64,000 bases of DNA, from the NCBI GenBank assembly GCA_964247055.1, contig OZ176056.1:7440001-7504000 (forward strand), written 5' to 3'. A program made the translations under genes and the position numbers. Position 1 is the first letter of the stretch; each line of letters opens with the position of its first letter. Of the stretch, positions 57,325 to 64,000 are shown piece by piece. This stretch comes from Paragordius varius (lineage: Eukaryota > Nematomorpha). The notes under the pieces were generated by a model. That model had not been told where the DNA came from and did not search any database. It saw nothing but the letters and a program-made list of their open reading frames with translations.

Positions 57325-60178
57325 CAAGGGTGTTCAACACACCTTCGAGATGTGCAGCGTTTGCATTTTAGAGTTTTATGTTTGAAGTTTAATAAATTAT
57401 TTATTGGCGCATTATTTTCCGAGGCGTAGCTTGCGTTTCTGGCGCCCTTTACCCCTCACAACCCTTTGCATTTAAAAAAATTAATCAAAGTCAAACCGTA
57501 GACATGACCACTCATAAATGGATGATCACTATATTATTTAAAATGATTTTGAATAGCAATTTTTTTTAAATTCAAAAATTTTTATAATCCGGCGCCCCTT
57601 TAACTATGGCGTCCGGTGTATCAATCCCCATTTCCTCCCTCCTAGCTACGCCTATGTATCGAATACGCCTACGTCAGATTTTTTGAGTCAAAAATGCAGC
57701 AGAAGCCATTTGTGTTGGACACCCAAGGGTTGAAATTATGGTTAAATAATGATATTGGTAATAGTTTAGAGTGGTACTCACCAAAAAAGTTTGTCGGGCC
57801 AAATAAAATATATTTTTTTTTCGAGGGCCATAAACATAATGGCAAATATTCCTTAGCTATTTGACACATATGCACATATTTATACCCTAAATCAGCACAA
57901 TGAATTTGCGGATCGCATGCAAATCCAGCTAGAAACTCGTTATGCACCATTTAGTTTAAAAAATTAAAATAGTTTGATGTAAAAACCAAAAATTTTTGAC
58001 GAATTTGGTTTCGCCTCATGACAAGCCACTCTTAAGACGTCATTATACGATTTGGCATACTTCATTTTTGAATATGCCGTCTCACACGTGTAAGTTGAGG
58101 GAAAAACAAACAGTTAGGATAACTTGAGCACTATTTTTTATATTATCATATTTATTTGGCACATTTTTCCAAAACTTTACATATCTTTCTTCTCTACGAT
58201 TCACCTTGAATATAACCTCCGAATTGGGATTATATTTGAAATTTACCAATTTTTCAATGATATGCGCCTGATCAAAACCGAAATGCTCAAGTTGCTTAAT
58301 ATTTGATTCATATGCCATGGATTTCAACGAGTGTTAAGCAATTTTTAATATTTCTTAATTCTTGGAATATGTATTTCATCTCATTAAAAAAAGTCAAATG
58401 ATTGTCTATATTTATATTATTCTCCGCAGTATTTTCCATATTCTCTTCTGGAATCGTTTTAAGTGTTGGAAAATATAGAAATGTTTTATTTATATTATCC
58501 TATTGATATATTTTTTATTTTTTCACAATAGCGATTGGGTTTTATTTTGCTCCCTTGAAGACTTTTATTAAAAATACTAAGTTATAAGTGTCGGAAAGGT
58601 AGGCTAATAAAACTCACCATTTGTCACTATTTATTTTCTCGTTAAACTTAGTGTTATCCTTTATAAAATATAGGATTTGTCTTAAAAAAATCTCTTTAAT
58701 ATTCACAGCTGTATACAAAAGAATGTCCTCAAACTCACTGTGGATATCTTTCAGAAGGTTTTTGAATTTACGGCGGTTGAATTTTCTGCCACGGATGTGG
58801 TTAACTATACTCATAACCGTTTTAAATAGAATTAAGTGATTTATCTTTTACTCGCAAAACCAAGTTTTGCTGATGAATAAGAGTGAAAGGATAAAATATT
58901 TTGTATATATGTTTGTTTTTCAAAAGAAGAATAAATCATTTGTTTATTCCAATCATAGAGGGAGCCGTCTGTGCAGATCGAAACCAATTTTTTCCTAGAT
59001 ATACCATTATTATAGAAAAGAGAATTGATTATATCAAGAAAATCATTTCCTTTCGTGGTATTATTATTCATTGGTAATAATTTTAAATATTTTTTGTTGA
59101 TTATGTTGTCGTTTCAAAATCTCACGAAGAGCGCACATTGAGGTGTTGAACTAATATAAGTGCTAGAATCAATTGCATACTAAAATATTTGCAGTTTTTC
59201 TGGGCCAATAATGTATTGTTAAAAATATATTATGTTCAATGCGTCGAGCACATGTTGAATCAGAAAGTTGGTGGTTTTTAATTGTCTCATGATTTGATCT
59301 TTATTATGGAGTTTATCAAATAAAAAAGTGCAACCATTTATTAGACATTCTTTGATAAGTTAGGAATGAGTAAACGGTTTCATATATTTTCGTAAAATAT
59401 AGCAAATTTCATGAAGCTATTGTTACAGCTTTTTCCTGGGCGAAAGCTATGGATATAATAGCTTTCTGGTATAATTCCACATTCTTTTTATATTATACGT
59501 TTCCCGTCATAATTTTTTGGTAATTTATGAGAATGATGGATTTTAATACGTCTTTCAATGTTGTATTGTTTTATAATTATGTTTTTCCTTACATATAACA
59601 CAGGTAACAACATTTTTATTCAAAACGACAAAAAATTTTTCTTCCCATTGACATGCGTTTTTTAGATTAGATGTTATCCATTAAATTTATGTTTAAATAC
59701 AATGTTTGTTTCAAAAAAAAGGGAAATTAATTTGAATTATGCTATAAAAAACAGGTCAAAATTGGTGTTGATTTAAAAAATATTTATCAGAATGAGTTAT
59801 AAAAAATGATGCAGGATAGCAATGAAGAGAATATGTATATGCAAGTGTGGGTGACAGGCTGGCTTAAATACAAAAAGGATGGCAATAAAAATTTTAAATT
59901 AGAAAAGAAAATAGAATACTGAAACAGAAACAACGTGTAAAATTTCGAAATCATTTTAATGAAGGGAAAGTTTTTTACATTTGAAATTGGGTAAAAAATA
60001 AAATATAAAATTAAATCTAAAGAATAAAATTAATATTAAAATAAGCGAAAAATCGTTTATGTACATTTTTACAATGCATCAATAAAAAAAATATTTAAGT
60101 ATCAATATGGACATAGGGCAATTTTAAAGCACTCTTAGGGCCGCATGCGGCCCGCGGACCGCAGTTTGAGTATCCCTG
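57325..60178 (-). mobile_element. hAT transposon relic of the ZBED5/FAM200 type
   Basis: The right end, read on the minus strand, is CAGGGATACTCAAACTGCGG followed by a GGGCCGCATGCGGCCC palindrome, a terminus typical of this hAT branch. The left end CAAGGGTGTTCAACA is its degenerate partner. Minus-strand transposase pieces are KKLVSICTDGS-like ISRKKLVSICTDGSLYD (about 58998-58948), IVNHIRGRKFNRRKFKNLLK with FEDILLYTAVN (58811-58695), then QAHIIEKL..VIFKVNRREE and QVILTVCFSLNLHV (58270-58085), matching family motifs ICTDGAPAM, VN.I....L..R.F..LC.E and TEVRW in order. Several breaks and lost segments make it inactive. A GGCGTAGCT element is inserted at 57423-57651. I see no clear 8-bp target duplication. 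Confidence 0.8.
57423..57651. repeat. GGCGTAGCT element nested in the hAT relic
   Basis: It starts GAGGCGTAGCTTGCGTTTCT and ends CTCCTAGCTACGCCTATG, in inverted orientation to the copy at 18597-18862 (shared ATCCGGCGCCCCTTTAACTA). Confidence 0.7.
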
Positions 60179-60344
60179 GTTTAGACACTAGTCTGTGATA
60201 TGAAATAAAAAAATTAATTTAGATAAAAATTTATTTAAATTCTCTAGCACACATTGATTTAACAAATCGATTGCTTATTTTGAGGCCCCTAGCAAACGAA
60301 TCTTTTTATAAAACTTTGTGATATTAATTAGCATCCTAAACACT

Positions 60345-61575
60345 TCGATTCAAATTGGGAATTTAAATAGCCCAGACTAAATTTAAATTAATATTTTTCG
60401 ATAACTACTGCAGGAAACGGTCCCAATTTGAATTTATGCTTCTATCCTAATAAAAATTATTTAAATGTGCCAAAATATCTTAATTAAATTTTGTTTTGAA
60501 AAAAAGTCCCATGTCAAACTATTTCGACGCCATTTTTTTACAAAATTTTTGCTAAATATCGTCATTTAATTCTAAGGGTAAAATTAAAGCTAATTTTTTA
60601 TTTAAATTACATCTAACATTGATAGAAATAGAAAAAGCGGTTTATGTATTATTTTTTAATTTTACCATTGCACACATGTCACGTTGACAAAATTTCCTTT
60701 CGGTTTTAGCTTAAAATAAGTTATATCAAATATTTTTGAATAAAATTCTTTATATATTTCAGTTTATAAATGTTATATAAGTGCTAATTTTGCCATGGTT
60801 TCGATTCCTATCATACTTTTTAAAGAATTTGTTTTTAACAGGCCTGGGGTATCCAACTACCCCATTTTAAATCGAAGGACTAAAATGAGTGTGTTGTATC
60901 CATGTGTTAATATGAAAAAAAATGTATTTTATTTTTAATAATTTTACGCCATAATGTTTTAGACATTGTATAAACGGGTTTACATATTTCAAAAAAGCTT
61001 TATTTTAAAATTTCAGCTTTAACACTTGGATATCACACATTCATTTTAGTCCTTCGATTCAAATTGGGGTAGTTAGGTACCCTTACCCCAGGCCTGTTCA
61101 AAATTAAATTCTTTAAAAAAATGGAAGGAATTGAAACCATAGCAAAATTTTGCTCTATATATAATAAACCGAAATATATAAAAAAATTTATTCAAAAATT
61201 AAATTACTTATTTTAAGCTAAAACCGAAAGGTAAAATTTTGTCATCGTTGTGTGAAATGGTATGATACAAAATAAACCGTAATTCTATCAATGTAAGATG
61301 TAATTTAAATAAAAATTAGCTTTAATTTTACCCTTAAAATTAAATTAAGACGATATTTTTCTAAAATTTTGCAAAATAAAAATGGCGTCGAAATAGTTTG
61401 ACATGGAAGTTTTTTTTCAAAACTAAATTTTATTTAAATTTTTGGCATAATCATATAATTTTATTAGGATAGATGCATAAATTTAAATTGGGACCGTTTT
61501 CTCCAGTAGTTTTTTAAAAATCCTAACTTAAATTTACTCTGGGGTATTTAGATACCCCATTTTAATTCGAAGTGT
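60345..61575. repeat. 1.2-kb palindromic element, GATTCAAATTGGGG family
   Basis: The left arm (60345-60895) and inverted right arm (about 61040-61575) match over about 540 bp, including GAAACGGTCCCAATTTGAAT, ACACATGTCACGTTGACAAA and AGGCCTGGGGTATCCAACTA. The unpaired centre is about 140 bp. The outer ends are AACACTTCGATTCAAATTGG and its inverse. Single arms occur at 14803-15365 and 16395-16745, and fragments at 61812-61880 and 31970-32130. No coding capacity. Confidence 0.9.
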
Positions 61576-63173
61576 TAATTACGATATTAACGAGAAATAT
61601 TTAAATTATGTGTATGTGCGAAAAATAAAAATGTAACCTCCATAGTCTAAACATTAACAGAAAATGCATATTACATTATACGATTCTTTCATTCGTCAGA
61701 AATACTTATTTACTAATTTAGGAAAATCCAATAACTATTTAGATGAGAATAGGATTTTTTATTTAATCAAAAAACCAAAAACAATGAGTGTTTTACATTT
61801 GGGTTCATTAAATAGTTATTTATATTAACAGTTCGATTAAAAATGGGGTATTTAAATACCCCAGACTAAATTTAAGTTAGCATAATTTAAAATAGTAAAC
61901 AAAATGCTCTTTTGCAAGTTGTTTCATATCAAGTCCTCTTTTGCGTATCGTGTAAGATAAAAAACTTTAAGTTTTCACTGCTTTCTAACTAAGAGAGTTC
62001 CAAATTCGGATAGGTAACAGATCAAAATAACAGCTGATATTTAGATCTAAAATCTAATTTTTTCATAAATTCTAATTTATAAGTTATGCAAATTTAATAT
62101 TTGTATTTTGAATCATAATATACATTAATTTTCATTTATATCATGTTATTTTGTGGTAAAAATATATATACTAAAATTTATCATATTTTAATTAATTTAT
62201 ATATAAAGCAAATTTTTAATTTACAGCTTTGTAATTTAATATTGGATACAACTATTTCAAAAATTCATAATCAAAATTTCTTATGCATTTAAAACAATTT
62301 CCGAGAATATATTTTTGCCATCTATCGCGTTATAAAAAATGATTGGCCATTAAATTTTAAGATAAGTATTTTTACAATTTTTTATATTTCAAAAATGAAT
62401 ATCACAGAAAAAATATCATATTATAAAGACAAAAATTTAAGGTCAAAATATTTTTTTTAAAGACGTCCATACTTTTTTTAATCATAACTTTTATATGATA
62501 ACTAACCAATTGTTTTAGGTTTAAAAATAGGAATAAAGATATATTTTGTTAAAATTTAAACAAAAGTCACATAGTTATTTTTATAAATAATTGATTATAG
62601 AAAATATATATGCTATTTTTTCCTAAAAAATCCTTTAGTTTTTACGTTTTGTTTTTATGATAATGAAATGGTTAAATTTTATTTTTGATATTTTTTAGGT
62701 TCTTATCGATTTGGATAAATGATACATTGTACAAAACAGAAAGAATTTTAGTCAAGGATTAAGAAGGGGATTTATACAATGGCCAAATATTGGGAAAATT
62801 ATATGGTATGATGTTGAGAAAAATTATAGAATGCGCATTTTTTAATAATTAAATAGTATAACTTTTTGGAGTTTAATATAATGATTACTTTGGCAAACTT
62901 CTTGTGGTAATAAAATGGGGTTTTATCATTATGAAATTATAGATTAAATTTTATATACAAGGTAAATTTTTGATTTAAAAAAAATTTAAATTTACATGCA
63001 AAAATTTTTTGGCTACTTACTTCCCTTTTAATTAACTTATCTATTATTTGTTAAAAAATATTTTAAAGCAATTTTTTACAATATACTTTTCACAAAATAA
63101 GATTTTTGCTATTTTTTGTTACTTTGTTTTAAATCGAAACTATACACAATCATTTCATTTTTTTATACAACCA
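61576..63173. other. Intergenic with decayed MITE
   Basis: The segment 61812-61880 is a fragment of the palindrome end (TAAATACCCCAGACTAAATT). The segment about 62400-62665 is a decayed ACAGTAAAAATTG MITE (ATTATAAAGACAAAAATTTA on the left, AGTTTTTACGTTTTGTTTTT on the right). No gene was seen. Confidence 0.45.
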
Positions 63174-63758
63174 CTAGCGTAAATCTCGTGCTGCTACGCA
63201 GCCCGAGGAAGTCCTTCCTTCCGGGGGGGGGGGGGGGGGGGGGGGGGGGCTATTTGAAAAAAGGGACAATAAAATGATCCACATATGTGGATTATTTCGA
63301 AACATTCTTTATTAGCTATGATCTCATAGGAATTTTAAAATGGTGCATTCAAACTAATATATTGTTTACTTGGGGGAAAATAGCAAATTTTTTTGTGGAC
63401 TTTGTTTTTTGAAAAAAATGGCATTTTACGGGGGGGTAAAAGAGGGCCTAAATTAAATAAGCGAGCCGACTATGTTCGGCGCAATCGAAAATAAGTAAAC
63501 AAAAATCATATTTGTTAATGAATGGTCCAACACGTTCTCCGGAAAATTGTCTCAAAGACACGATTTTTGTGGACTTTTGTTTTCAAAAAAAACCCTTTTA
63601 CACGGGGTGGGCCCGAACTGGGGGCCTAATTCAAAAAAGGGCGAAGCTATTGTTAAGGCATTTATTAATGATTATATTTTTTCGACATTTGGATTTGAAT
63701 GGGTCTACCGGTTTTCCGGAAACAGATCACAAAGCCAGCATTTTCCATTTTTATAAAT
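63174..63758. repeat. Dispersed 570-bp repeat with a 27-G run
   Basis: This full copy of the ACTAGCGTAAATCTCGTGC family has high identity to 24097-24662. At 63223-63249 there are 27 consecutive G where the other copy has only six. The open frames inside correspond to the frame found in the other copy and have no domain. Confidence 0.85.
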
Positions 63759-64000
63759 ATATAGATTACCATAAATAAGGTTTAATATCTAACATCCTAT
63801 ACATATGATAGAAATAATAAATAATTATGTATAAAATCAATAAAGTCTGATTGATCATTTGATTGTCTCGTTTGAATATTGAGATAGACAATTTTATTTG
63901 AAATGAACATAATATATTTTTGATTTTATAAGCAATTTTATTATGCGGCACGAAGTTTTTAAATCATTCACATAGTCTCATAAGTTTTCTGAAATTTGGC

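Noticed and set aside
57669-57950. 93-residue minus-strand frame with several Cys
   Set aside because: It lies in the 3' part of the hAT relic after the transposase pieces, with no matching domain. Probably untranslated sequence of the element.
58124-58839. Plus-strand frames at 58124-58306 and 58621-58839
   Set aside because: They are antisense to recognisable hAT transposase fragments.

Overview
The window is animal nuclear DNA, very AT-rich, with spliced genes, long introns, (TA)n tracts and heavy small-transposon debris. The clearest genes are a uracil phosphoribosyltransferase homologue, a sideroflexin and a FLYWCH-finger/AT-hook nuclear protein; the FLYWCH finger is mainly an animal domain. 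Three introns of only 25-27 nt are required to keep reading frames open. Highly shortened introns are known from dicyemid mesozoans, and short 5' introns from some flatworms, so a reduced or parasitic lophotrochozoan-type animal is a reasonable guess. That guess is an inference, not a demonstration.

Layout. 0-3 kb: 3' two thirds of a UPRT-like gene (+). 5.7-12.9 kb: complete sideroflexin gene (+, 10 exons) with its introns loaded with fold-back elements and MITEs. 13-17 kb: LINE tail, MITEs, a non-autonomous hAT element and palindromic repeat arms. 17.2-37.5 kb: an accessory region with at least five small secreted-protein genes: 17.2 kb (-), 25.7 kb (-), 26.4 kb (+), 32.5 kb (+) and 36.3 kb (+). 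Four have dibasic processing sites. Between them lie a 1.5 kb palindromic fold-back element, a degenerate tandem array and several unrecognised or broken coding segments. 34.5-41.7 kb: two diverged inverted repeat arms enclose the repeat-peptide gene and a hAT fossil with an intact 8-bp target duplication. 42.3-55.7 kb: one large gene (19 exons, about 1160 aa) for the FLYWCH/AT-hook protein. 55.7-64 kb: gene-free, with a ZBED5-type hAT relic, a 1.2 kb palindrome and a dispersed repeat carrying a run of 27 G.

Two systems stand out. First, the secreted precursor cluster, whose most striking member is a Kex2/furin-type polyprotein that would release about nine 14-residue and nine 9-residue peptides. 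Second, two home-grown mobile families shape the genes. A palindromic MITE with ends ACAGTAAAAATTG sits in eight introns, and in one case the intron is essentially the MITE with its terminus serving as the 5' splice site. A set of fold-back elements has unrelated 21-bp internal repeats but shares the terminal sequence TATACCATTT.

All gene models were built by hand from splice-phase logic and remembered family sequences; no database search or transcript evidence was available.
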